Shown: in pieces, positions 1 to 6,176 of the stretch
Layout: every line of letters starts with the position of its first letter
Position numbering within the stretch: the stretch's first letter is position 1
DNA from: Phycisphaera sp.
GTDB taxonomy: Bacteria; Planctomycetota; Phycisphaerae; Phycisphaerales; Phycisphaeraceae
Length of the DNA: 10,658 bases
Direction: 5' to 3'
Assembly: GCA_029287335.1 (NCBI GenBank)
Contig: JARFRI010000007.1
Location: 1-10,658 of the forward strand
Translations under genes and position numbers: made by a program
Notes under the pieces: generated by a model
What the model was told of the DNA's origin: nothing
Seen by the model: only the letters and a program-made list of their open reading frames with translations
Databases searched by the model: none

Positions 1-175
1 GCTTGGCGTCCGGCGCAGCAGCCCCAACGAGGCGCAGCCTGCCTTGCGTAGGCTCGATGGCTTTGGCGGTGACCGGACGTGCGCTACCGCGACGCGACAC
101 CCGGCGGACCGGCTTGTAGCCAGCCGATTGTGACGGTTGTATCGATTGTGCGGTTTCGTTTGGGTCTCTGGGCAT
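1..175 (-). CDS. Unrecognised basic protein, N-terminal 58 residues only
   Basis: The minus strand has an ATG at 175-173 followed by an open frame running off the window edge. A GGAG Shine-Dalgarno sequence (positions 185-182) sits six bases before the start, which is the best ribosome binding site in the window and the main reason for accepting this gene. The visible peptide begins MPRDPNETAQSIQPSQ and has a basic stretch around residues 22-34 (KPVRRVSRRGSARP). It looks like a flexible, positively charged N-terminal tail with no signal peptide or membrane segment. I do not recognise the family. It lies downstream of rimO on the same strand, but 197 bp and a hairpin separate them, so co-transcription is uncertain. 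Competing frames on the plus strand are short and lack a start signal. Confidence 0.5.
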   Translation of the reverse strand, partial: MPRDPNETAQSIQPSQSAGYKPVRRVSRRGSARPVTAKAIEPTQGRLRLVGAAAPDAK

Positions 176-270
176 GGCGTGCTCCAACCCAGTAACCCTA
201 TCACAGAAAACGCCTGCGCCAAGATAAGTTTGACAGAATGTAAGGGGCGTTGGATTTCACTTTTAGGCTG

Positions 271-361
271 CCACGACCGATCTGCCCCGCAGTCGGTCGT
301 GCCATCACCTGGCGATCAAGACCCGAGATCACGAACGACTGCTGATACAGATCGGTCGTGG
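271..361. repeat. Three-armed inverted repeat after rimO
   Basis: CCACGACCGATCTG at 271-284 is perfectly complementary (14 bp) to CAGATCGGTCGTGG at 348-361. The inner 9 bp of the first arm are also complementary to TCGGTCGTG at 293-301. In the minus-strand transcript the arms at 361-348 and 301-293 are therefore direct repeats competing for the same partner at 284-271. The block begins about a dozen bases after the rimO stop codon. Confidence 0.7.
272..301 (-). terminator. Candidate hairpin terminator downstream of rimO
   Basis: The local hairpin has a 9-bp stem (272-280 with 293-301), one unpaired T at 281, then a 4-bp CTGC/GCAG stem and a CCC loop. It is GC-rich and lies 72 bp past the rimO stop codon. 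On the minus strand it is followed by CCTAAAAGTG, which is not a U-run, so this is not a classic intrinsic terminator. It could instead stabilise an RNA 3' end or be an inserted repeat. Confidence 0.35.
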
Positions 362-372
362 TACCCATAGGC

Positions 373-1914
373 TCAGAGCAGCGGCAGCGAGACCTTGCCC
401 TCGAGCTCGTCCACCGGGCGGGCGATGAGGTCGTAGCCGTCGTAGTCGATGATTTCGCAGCGAATGACTTCGCCCGGGGCATACTCGGCCTTGGCATCGA
501 CGTAAGTCGTCGCATCGATGTCCGGGGCCTGCTGATAGGTCCGCCCAGCATAGCGCGTCATCGGGGCCTTGATGCCTTCGTATTCAACCTCAGCATATTC
601 ACTATCAATCAGCACATCGAACGTCCGGCCGTCCTCGACCATCTGCTCGTTGCGGGTGAAGACGACCTGCTGCTGGGTGCCCATCAGTTCATCAATCCGG
701 GCCTGGATGACGTCATCGGGGACCGCGCCGCCCTTGTCAAAGGCCGCGCCCGCCTTCGTGCCCGGCTCGCGGGAGTAGGGGAACACGCCCATGTTCTCAA
801 AACCGAAGTCGCGGACGAAGTCGACGAGTTCTTGGTGTTGCTCATCCGTCTCGCCGGGGTAGCCGGAGATGAAGGTCGTGCGGATGGTCATGCCCGGGAT
901 GCGGTCGCGGAGCTTGGCGAGCAGGGTCTCGATGAGCTTGCGGGAGGTCTTACGCCGCATGTTGTCGAGCACCTCGTCGTTGATGTGCTGCAGCGGCATG
1001 TCGATGTAGGGCAGCACGTGTTGCAGCTTCGCAATCGTGTCGATCATCTCGTCGGTAAAGCACGACGGGTAGGCGTACATCAGTCGCAGCCAGGCCCCGC
1101 CGAATTGGCCGGCGAGTTTGTCGAGCTCGGTCAACATGCCCGAGAGTCCTGCGTCGTAGCCGATATCTTCGCCGAAGGACGTTGTGTCTTGTCCGATTAG
1201 CGAAAGCTCAAACGCGCCGTCATTAAAGAGCTCGGTCGCTTCGCTGAGGATGCGCGGGGTGGGCTTGCTCCGCATTCGTCCGCGGATCGACGGGATCGTG
1301 CAGAACGCGCAACCCTGGTTGCAGCCCTCGGAGATGCGCAGGTACGCGTAGTGGCGGGGCGTCAGTCGGAGGCGGGCGTTGTCGTCTTCGAAGTAGCCCA
1401 GTTCGTTGCCGCCGACGATCGCACGGTTTTGTTTGGCGATGGTGGCGTTGGCGGCGATCGAGGAATAGACGGGTAGTTCGATCGACGATTCTTTGAGTGA
1501 TTGCTGTGCTGCGGCGCCGGTGGAGTCCGAGCCGCGGACAGCGGTGACGATCCGGTCGCGATCGAACACGCCGATCATCGCGTCGATATCCGGGCACCAC
1601 TCGAGCATCTTGGCCTTGTGTCGCTGGACGAGGCAGCCCGCGACGATGACGCGCTTGATCTTGCCTTGCTTCTTGAGTGACACCGCCTGGTTGATTTCAT
1701 CGATGGACTCGATCTTCGAGGCCTCAAGAAACCCGCAGGTATTGATCACCACCGCGTCGGCCTCGCCCGCATCCATCAGGTCGGCTGGCACCGGCGTGAT
1801 CCCGTCCTCTGCTAGCAGGCCCAGCATCTTCTCGGAGTCCACGAGGTTTTTTGGGCAGCCAAGCGAGACAAAGGCGACAGAGTTGATTTGAGATGGTGCG
1901 GGGGCGGTTGGCAT
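373..1914 (-). CDS. rimO: Ribosomal protein uS12 methylthiotransferase RimO
   Basis: A radical-SAM enzyme that adds a methylthio group to the conserved aspartate of ribosomal protein S12 in the cytoplasm. Domain order is clear. The N-terminal MTTase domain carries the three auxiliary-cluster cysteines C20 (SLGCPKN), C60 (NTCGFL) and C94 (AGCLVQRH). The radical-SAM core carries C198, C202 and C205 (SEGCNQGCAFCTIPSIRGR). A TRAM-like domain occupies roughly residues 420-500. SLGCPKNLVDSE and the SEGCN/IPSIRG context separate RimO from the tRNA enzyme MiaB. At 513 residues it is longer than the E. coli enzyme (about 440), mainly through a polar linker at about residues 125-180. The start at 1914 is chosen because the family-typical VSLGCPKN follows directly. 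No Shine-Dalgarno is visible, and a TACAAT box lies 8 bases upstream. The gene is intact, on the same strand as the transposase and ZIP genes. Confidence 0.97.
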   Translation of the reverse strand: MPTAPAPSQINSVAFVSLGCPKNLVDSEKMLGLLAEDGITPVPADLMDAGEADAVVINTCGFLEASKIESIDEINQAVSLKKQGKIKRVIVAGCLVQRHKAKMLEWCPDIDAMIGVFDRDRIVTAVRGSDSTGAAAQQSLKESSIELPVYSSIAANATIAKQNRAIVGGNELGYFEDDNARLRLTPRHYAYLRISEGCNQGCAFCTIPSIRGRMRSKPTPRILSEATELFNDGAFELSLIGQDTTSFGEDIGYDAGLSGMLTELDKLAGQFGGAWLRLMYAYPSCFTDEMIDTIAKLQHVLPYIDMPLQHINDEVLDNMRRKTSRKLIETLLAKLRDRIPGMTIRTTFISGYPGETDEQHQELVDFVRDFGFENMGVFPYSREPGTKAGAAFDKGGAVPDDVIQARIDELMGTQQQVVFTRNEQMVEDGRTFDVLIDSEYAEVEYEGIKAPMTRYAGRTYQQAPDIDATTYVDAKAEYAPGEVIRCEIIDYDGYDLIARPVDELEGKVSLPLL

Positions 1915-1928
1915 AGCGAGGTATTGTA
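1915..1928 (-). promoter_or_regulatory. Possible -10 box just before rimO (leaderless start)
   Basis: On the minus strand TACAAT (1928-1923) is followed by exactly eight bases and then the rimO ATG, so transcription would begin at or near the A of the start codon. No convincing -35 hexamer and no Shine-Dalgarno are visible. Only about 37 bp separate the ATG from the neighbouring repeat, so any rimO-specific promoter must be here or inside the repeat. Confidence 0.3.
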
Positions 1929-1951
1929 TCGCGATTGATCCCGCGAAGCCG

Positions 1952-2057
1952 ATCCCGCAGCATTGCTTTCAGCAACGCAGCGGGATTTTCAGGTGAGACA
2001 GCACGCTATAAAAGCCCATGGCGTTGCTGAAAGCAATGCCGTGAGATCGCTGGGATC
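1952..2057. repeat. REP-like double-hairpin repeat, unit 1
   Basis: Hairpin A spans 1952-1986: ATCCCGC pairs with GCGGGAT, and inside it GCATTGCT pairs with AGCAACGC around a TTC loop, with two mismatches. Hairpin B spans about 2017-2043 (CATGGCGTTGCT, GAA loop, AGCAATGCCGTG). The 19-nt cores, GCATTGCTTTCAGCAACGC (1960-1978) and GCGTTGCTGAAAGCAATGC (2021-2039), are exact reverse complements of each other, as in a BIME-type REP pair. A GGGATC at 2052-2057 echoes the opening ATCCC. The unit ends 1-2 bp from the transposase stop codon. A second GATCCCGC lies just outside at 1937-1944. Confidence 0.85.
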
Positions 2058-2058
2058 T

Positions 2059-2598
2059 CTACCCCTCTACACCATACGCATCCCGAAACGTCCAAACCCA
2101 AGCTCCTTCATCGCGGTGATCAAGGATGTACCCAAACGTGTTGCGGCGATGCTCCTCATCCCGGATCGGCTTACAGTTTCCTCCCCGCGCCCAGACCTTG
2201 CCAGGCATTGTCTCGTTCAGACGCATTGAGGCCGAAACTTTCGCAAACCCTATCACATCTTTCGCGTCCTGCAAGACGTTGGGCAGTTCGACCAGCATGT
2301 GGACATGCATGCCGCCGACCGCGATGACGAGCAGCTTGTGGCCGTGCTTTTTCATAGTTTTTCTTACCGCTTCGCCTGCGATCGCGCGTTGAGCCTGATT
2401 AAGCACAATCGCCTCACCTGAGATCGATTTGGTGTGAGCGTGCAAGCCTTCATGTTCGCCTTTGGGTGGCGGGTTGCGGTGATCGCCGGAGGAGTGAATG
2501 CGGTGTTCTCTGCTGCGGAAGCCACGTGGGTCGCCGGGCAGCCAACTGTTGCGCGTGGAGAAGGTCGCGTGGTACCAATATTTTCCCGGAGATGGCAT
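2059..2598 (-). CDS. REP-associated Y1 (IS200-like) transposase, RAYT
   Basis: A 179-residue HUH/Y1 single-strand transposase of the kind that mobilises or maintains REP palindromes. The N-terminus MPSPGKYWYHATFSTRNSWL is followed by PGDPRGFRSR, a pattern I associate with planctomycete transposases of this type. The metal-binding HUH motif is GMHVHMLVELP, with H98 and H100. The probable nucleophile is Y157 in RRNTFGYILDHRDEGAWVW, the position of the catalytic tyrosine in the family. It lacks a separate accessory ORF such as TnpB. An in-frame TAA lies just upstream (GGATAACC), so ATG 2598 is the only reasonable start. There is no Shine-Dalgarno, and a repeat hairpin lies 11 bp before the start. 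The gene is bracketed on both sides by copies of the same repeat (stop next to unit 1, start next to unit 2). The reading frame is intact. RAYT as opposed to a true IS200 element rests on that context. Confidence 0.88.
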   Translation of the reverse strand: MPSPGKYWYHATFSTRNSWLPGDPRGFRSREHRIHSSGDHRNPPPKGEHEGLHAHTKSISGEAIVLNQAQRAIAGEAVRKTMKKHGHKLLVIAVGGMHVHMLVELPNVLQDAKDVIGFAKVSASMRLNETMPGKVWARGGNCKPIRDEEHRRNTFGYILDHRDEGAWVWTFRDAYGVEG

Positions 2599-2609
2599 GG
2601 TGTCAGGTT

Positions 2610-2709
2610 ATCCCGCAGCATTGCTTTCAGCAACGCAGCGGGCTTGATTTTTTCACATCTCTAAGCCCATGGCGTTGCGACAGCAATGCCGTGGGATCAG
2701 CGGTGGGAT
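2610..2709. repeat. REP-like double-hairpin repeat, unit 2
   Basis: Positions 2610-2642 are identical to 1952-1984 over 33 bases (hairpin A), in the same orientation. Hairpin B follows at 2663-2693: the left flank AAGCCCATGGCGTTGC is also identical to unit 1, but the loop is GACA instead of TGAAA. The spacer between hairpins differs in length and sequence from unit 1. A GGGATC-containing tail (2693-2698 and 2705-2709) ends about 10 bp from the ZIP stop codon. On the plus strand hairpin A is followed by CTTGATTTTTT. Confidence 0.85.
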
Positions 2710-2719
2710 CGTATCTGCA

Positions 2720-3700
2720 TCAATGATCCGGAACCCCATCCCCATCATGGTCGTGAGGGACGCCGGTGGGGGTATCACCACCCCCGTGGCTGTGATCGTG
2801 GTGCTGCATCTCGAAGTGGGCGATGCCCCAGGCGATGGCCAGGCCGATGATGAGTGCCGCAGTGAGGGTGAACTTGTCGTGGCGATGAAAGTGCAGCTCG
2901 GGCAGGACATCGGACAGCGAGATGCATAGGAACACGCCAGCGGTAAAGGCCAATGCGTTGCCGACGAGCATCGAGTGCGCATCGTGCTCGTTGGCCACGT
3001 TCAGCATAAAGATCGCCGCGCCCAGCGGCACGGCCAAGGCAAACAACGCGTTGATCACGTGCCCGGTCTTGCGCGACCAGCCCGTCGAAGCAACCAGTGC
3101 CAAAAGCGTCATCGAGTCGAATGGCTTGTGGAAGACGATGACCAGGAACAACGCGAGCCCCGGCCAGGCGAGGTTGCCGTCGGCAGACATGGATGCACCC
3201 AGCGCGACGCCCGCGATGAGTGAGTGCAGAATCAAGCCGATCGCGGCACCGGACCATGACAGCTTGGGCTTATGGTCGTAGTGTGGGACCTCGGTCGTAT
3301 CTTCGTCGCACTGCTCGACGGGCACTGGCTCGGGGTCGTGCTCGCAGCCTGGGCCGTGGACGTGGGTATGCCCTTGCAATTGAGCGTGTTCATCCTGGTG
3401 CGCCTTGGGTGGGTGGCTTGGCAGGTCGTGTTGGTGGAAGTGGAAGAAGCGTTCGAGCAGGAACATGGTGAGCACGCCAGCGACCATCCAGAGCATGAGC
3501 TGCTGGAAGGGGTTGTTGGACATCATGGCGTGGGGGAGCATGTGCAGCAGCGCGATGCCGAGCATGAACCCGCCGATGAGCGAGTTTGCGATCTGCAGAC
3601 GCCGGTGCGTGAGCCTGATGTGCAACGGGATCCAACCGCCCAGCAGGGAGGAGAAGACGATGAGCACACAATAGAGGGCGAGATAGCCAGCGGGCGACAT
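2720..3700 (-). CDS. ZIP-family divalent metal transporter
   Basis: An inner-membrane protein of 326 residues that probably imports zinc or a related divalent metal. Three hydrophobic segments lie at about residues 5-27, 36-59 and 66-86. A His/Asp/Glu-rich cytoplasmic loop follows at 87-145 (HFHQHD, GHTHVHGPGCEHD), and then five further membrane segments. The metal-path residues of TM4 (LILHSLIAGVALG, H159) and TM5 (VIVFHKPFDSM, H191-K192) are present; the HK form resembles the ZIP1-3 type rather than the HE form. The C-terminus carries HHDHSHGGG and DHDGDGVPDH, the latter resembling a calcium-binding DxDGDGxxD loop. The ATG at 3700 gives a good first membrane helix. It has no Shine-Dalgarno, but GATAAT lies 8 bases upstream. 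Metal specificity cannot be read from the sequence. Confidence 0.93.
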   Translation of the reverse strand: MSPAGYLALYCVLIVFSSLLGGWIPLHIRLTHRRLQIANSLIGGFMLGIALLHMLPHAMMSNNPFQQLMLWMVAGVLTMFLLERFFHFHQHDLPSHPPKAHQDEHAQLQGHTHVHGPGCEHDPEPVPVEQCDEDTTEVPHYDHKPKLSWSGAAIGLILHSLIAGVALGASMSADGNLAWPGLALFLVIVFHKPFDSMTLLALVASTGWSRKTGHVINALFALAVPLGAAIFMLNVANEHDAHSMLVGNALAFTAGVFLCISLSDVLPELHFHRHDKFTLTAALIIGLAIAWGIAHFEMQHHDHSHGGGDTPTGVPHDHDGDGVPDH

Positions 3701-3714
3701 GAGATCACATTATC
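3701..3714 (-). promoter_or_regulatory. Possible -10 box just before the ZIP gene
   Basis: On the minus strand GATAAT (3714-3709) is followed by eight bases (GTGATCTC) and the ATG, the same spacing as at rimO. This suggests a leaderless mRNA. There is no recognisable -35 box and no clear Zur-type palindrome. Confidence 0.3.
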
Positions 3715-4203
3715 AGATTGACGTTCCATGCGATACGGCCCTAGCTGGGGAAACTCACTTGGAAGGGTATCAGGCCCTATTTATCGGGGCCTATGACACG
3801 TGGGATGGGGTTGCGGGGGTGCGATTGTTTAAGGACTTGATCAATCCAGCCGATGCGGGTAAAACATGGTTGTAGGAATCGGCGGGAGGCCGGTCCTGCA
3901 AGCCCCTTCCATCTGATGGCTGGCATGCATACCCCGGTGTGGTTTGCCGCAAAGACAGGTTTGTCTAGCTCCCATCGGGATGTATCTCTCAACACACGAA
4001 GCCATTTTTTCGGCATCGTTTCCTTGAGGGTAGGGGTGACGGAGTACGACTCCAGTCTATTTTTCTCCATGACGGGCGGTGTTTGATCCTGAGGATCGAC
4101 CGTGCCGTGATGGTGGTGGTAAGGCCGATGATACGATCGCCTTCATCACCGATTTCTTTTCACCAGGCGGGGCCAAGCGCCCTTTGCTACGAGTGACACA
4201 GGC
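3715..4203. other. Divergent intergenic region between ZIP gene and rho
   Basis: About 490 bp with no convincing gene, between two divergently transcribed genes, so both promoters should be here. Visible features are small. AGGCCC/GGGCCT (3772-3777 with 3787-3792) forms a 6-bp hairpin. GATCC-TGA-GGATC (4086-4098) forms a short palindrome. A 97-codon minus-strand frame (4070-3777, starting MEKNRLESYSVTPT) has no ribosome binding site, only about half G/C at third positions and no recognisable domain, so I do not call it as a gene. AT content is higher than in neighbouring genes. No riboswitch, tRNA or other structured RNA was recognised. Confidence 0.6.
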
Positions 4204-5703
4204 ATGAGCCAAGACAAGACGGACCAGGAACAGGACACCTCGCCCGAGGCACAGGACGCGATAGCCGCGCCCGCCGCCACCGCGACCGAGGACAAACCCC
4301 AGCCCGGTGATGCCAACGGCAACACCCAGCCTGCCGGCAATCAAGCCGCCCACGGCTCCGAAGACGGCGAGGGCAAGCCCAAGAAGCGTCGCCGACGACG
4401 CCGAAAGCGAAAGTCGGCCACCGGCGAGGGAGCAAGCCCCGAGGCCCAAGAGGGTGAGGAGGCCGAAACACTCGAGACCGTCACCGGTATCTACGAGCAG
4501 GGACCCAAGTCCGACGGCCGCCTACGCCAGCTCGGCGACACCTTCCTCGCCTACCCCACCGACCCCGTCATCGCCAGCCACCTCGTGGAGAAATACGACT
4601 TACGCCCCGGCATGATGATCGAGTGCTCCCTTGGCAAGCCCTTCGGCGGCGGTCCGCAGCAGCAAAATCAGCGCGGCGGCAAGCAGAAAAAAATCAAGTA
4701 CTCCACCATCGATCCCAGCGCTAAACGCGTCCACGACATCGTCAAGATCGAGGATAAGACGCCCGAAGAGTTTGGCAACCTGCGCAACTTCGCAGACCTC
4801 ACCATCATCATGCCCGAGCCCCGGCTCACCCTTGAGTACCCAGGCTGCCCGCCGGCCTGTCGGCTCATCGACCTGTTCTGCCCGATCGGCTACGGCACAC
4901 GCGGCATGATCGTCTCGCCACCCAAAGCCGGTAAGACAACCCTGCTCCAAAATATCGCGATGGGCATCCAGACCAATCACCCGGACATCGAGGTCTACGC
5001 ACTGCTCATCGATGAACGGCCCGAAGAAGTCACCGAGTTCCGCCGCAACGTCCCGTGTACCGTCTGGGCCTCGTCCAACGACCACACGCCTGAGCGGCAC
5101 TGCGGCCTGGCCATCGCCGCGATCGCGCGCTGCCGAAGGCTTGCCGAGATGGGCAAGGATGTCGTCGTGTTGATGGACTCGCTGACCCGTTTGGGCCGAG
5201 CGTTCAACACCGCGCCGAACATGGCCTCGACCGGTCGCACCCTGTCTGGCGGCCTCGACGCCGGCGCGATGACCATCCCCAAGCAAATCTTCGGTGCCGC
5301 GCGCAAGTTCGAAGAGGGCGGCTCGCTCACGATCATCGCCTCGGCCCTGGTCGATACCGGCAGCCGTGGCGACCAGGTCATCTTCGAAGAGTTCAAAGGC
5401 ACGGGCAACATGGAACTGATCTTGGACCGCAAGATCGCTGAGCAGCGCATCTTCCCCGCGATTGACCTCGCTGCATCGGGCACACGCAACGAAGACCGCC
5501 TAATCCCCAAGAAAGAGCTGGTCACCGTCAACGCGCTGCGCCGCCGACTGCTCAACATGAACCCGGTCATGCAGGTCGAGCAACTGCTCAAGGCACTGGA
5601 TCGATTCGAGACCAATGCCGACCTGGTCGGCAGCCCGCAGACCAACGAAGAGGCCCCACCACGACGAGGCGAGCGACGGAACAACTCGGGCCTGACGCGT
5701 TGA
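4204..5703 (+). CDS. rho: Transcription termination factor Rho
   Basis: The hexameric RNA-dependent ATPase that ends transcription. The C-terminal motor is fully recognisable: Walker A SPPKAGKTTLLQNIA (K244), LLIDERPEEVTEFRR (268-281), Walker B KDVVVLMDSLTRLGRAFN (D325), Q-loop TLSGGLDAGAM (346-356), R-loop DTGSRGDQVIFEEFKGTGN, and the arginine finger in ASGTRNE (R428). The first 90 residues are unlike E. coli Rho. They are a Pro/Gln/Glu/Asp-rich, apparently disordered tail with a KKRRRRRRKRK block (60-70), and the usual helical Rho_N domain is not evident. The OB-fold region (about 90-210) contains a GGGPQQQNQRGGKQKK insertion (148-163). At 499 residues it is about 80 longer than E. coli Rho. 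ATG 4204 is the first plausible start, with a weak ribosome binding site. The C-terminal tail (PPRRGERRNN) is also basic. Confidence 0.98.
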   Translation: MSQDKTDQEQDTSPEAQDAIAAPAATATEDKPQPGDANGNTQPAGNQAAHGSEDGEGKPKKRRRRRRKRKSATGEGASPEAQEGEEAETLETVTGIYEQGPKSDGRLRQLGDTFLAYPTDPVIASHLVEKYDLRPGMMIECSLGKPFGGGPQQQNQRGGKQKKIKYSTIDPSAKRVHDIVKIEDKTPEEFGNLRNFADLTIIMPEPRLTLEYPGCPPACRLIDLFCPIGYGTRGMIVSPPKAGKTTLLQNIAMGIQTNHPDIEVYALLIDERPEEVTEFRRNVPCTVWASSNDHTPERHCGLAIAAIARCRRLAEMGKDVVVLMDSLTRLGRAFNTAPNMASTGRTLSGGLDAGAMTIPKQIFGAARKFEEGGSLTIIASALVDTGSRGDQVIFEEFKGTGNMELILDRKIAEQRIFPAIDLAASGTRNEDRLIPKKELVTVNALRRRLLNMNPVMQVEQLLKALDRFETNADLVGSPQTNEEAPPRRGERRNNSGLTR

Positions 5704-6176
5704 TGCGTTTGGCACTGCTGGCTCTGTTGGTTGTGCTTACGGGCTGTACCAAGGCCCAGCGGATTGATCGGCCTACACTGGATTTACGCTATCAAGAGAC
5801 CCAGTTCGGCGAGGGTACGCTATCGATCATGCCCCTGAGGCCTGATCCGGCATCGCCGCCGCCTACGATCGTCAACTGGTGGTACGCCGGGACCACTGAT
5901 GGCGAGCACCGTATCGTCTACCGTCAACTGACTTGGGATGACGCAGGCAAGCCCATCGGGCAAGAGCGGCGCTACCGCATCACGATGGATCAAATCACGA
6001 TCACTGAGACTTTTGCCCCCACCGATGACGCGACACGCTGGCTGGCGCTGTACGAAGCGGCCCCCAATGAAATCGAGCCCCCGGCTGATCTGCCGACGAC
6101 TCGAAAAGCGCCAAAGCCAATTACCAACGATCCGATCCGCTTGCCCAATGAGTCCGTCTTACCGCCCAGCGATTAA
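5703..6176 (+). CDS. Small lipoprotein of unknown function
   Basis: A 157-residue protein starting at the ATG that overlaps the rho stop codon (TGATG), so it is probably translated by coupling with rho. A TTG one codon earlier is an alternative start. The N-terminus MRLALLALLVVLTGC is a short lipoprotein signal peptide with a lipobox ending at C15, so the mature protein should be lipid-anchored, with T16 after the cysteine. The mature part has alternating polar and hydrophobic stretches suggesting a beta-rich fold (RYRITMDQITITETFAP), with WWYAGTTDGEHRIVYRQLTW in the middle. The last 35 residues are Pro-rich and probably disordered. I recognise no family. The convergent HAD gene shares its stop tetranucleotide. 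No terminator lies between the two. Confidence 0.8.
   Translation: MRLALLALLVVLTGCTKAQRIDRPTLDLRYQETQFGEGTLSIMPLRPDPASPPPTIVNWWYAGTTDGEHRIVYRQLTWDDAGKPIGQERRYRITMDQITITETFAPTDDATRWLALYEAAPNEIEPPADLPTTRKAPKPITNDPIRLPNESVLPPSD

Larger units (their letters stand above)
1952..2709 (-). mobile_element. RAYT gene flanked by direct REP-like units
   Basis: Two directly oriented double-hairpin repeats flank the single transposase gene with gaps of about 1 and 11 bp, so the whole block looks like one unit of about 760 bp. Matching subterminal hairpins at both ends on the same strand fit how Y1 transposases recognise single-stranded ends. No target-site duplication is expected for this family. Whether the block still moves, or whether the repeats alone are scattered in the genome, cannot be seen here. 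Confidence 0.7.

Noticed and set aside
230..260. TTGACA -35 consensus on the plus strand
   Set aside because: No acceptable -10 box at 16-18 bp, and the only gene downstream on that strand would be antisense to rimO.
358..1200. 280-codon open frame on the plus strand
   Set aside because: It is antisense to rimO in a high-GC region, has no recognisable domain, and rimO has all its cluster cysteines in the other strand.
2610..2653. Hairpin plus T-run as an intrinsic terminator on the plus strand
   Set aside because: It looks like a terminator, but there is no plus-strand gene upstream for it to end, and the hairpin is explained as one half of a repeat unit. The other copy has only a short T-run.
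3777..4070. 97-codon minus-strand frame starting MEKNRLESYS
   Set aside because: No ribosome binding site, weak third-position GC bias and no recognisable family; described within the intergenic entry instead.
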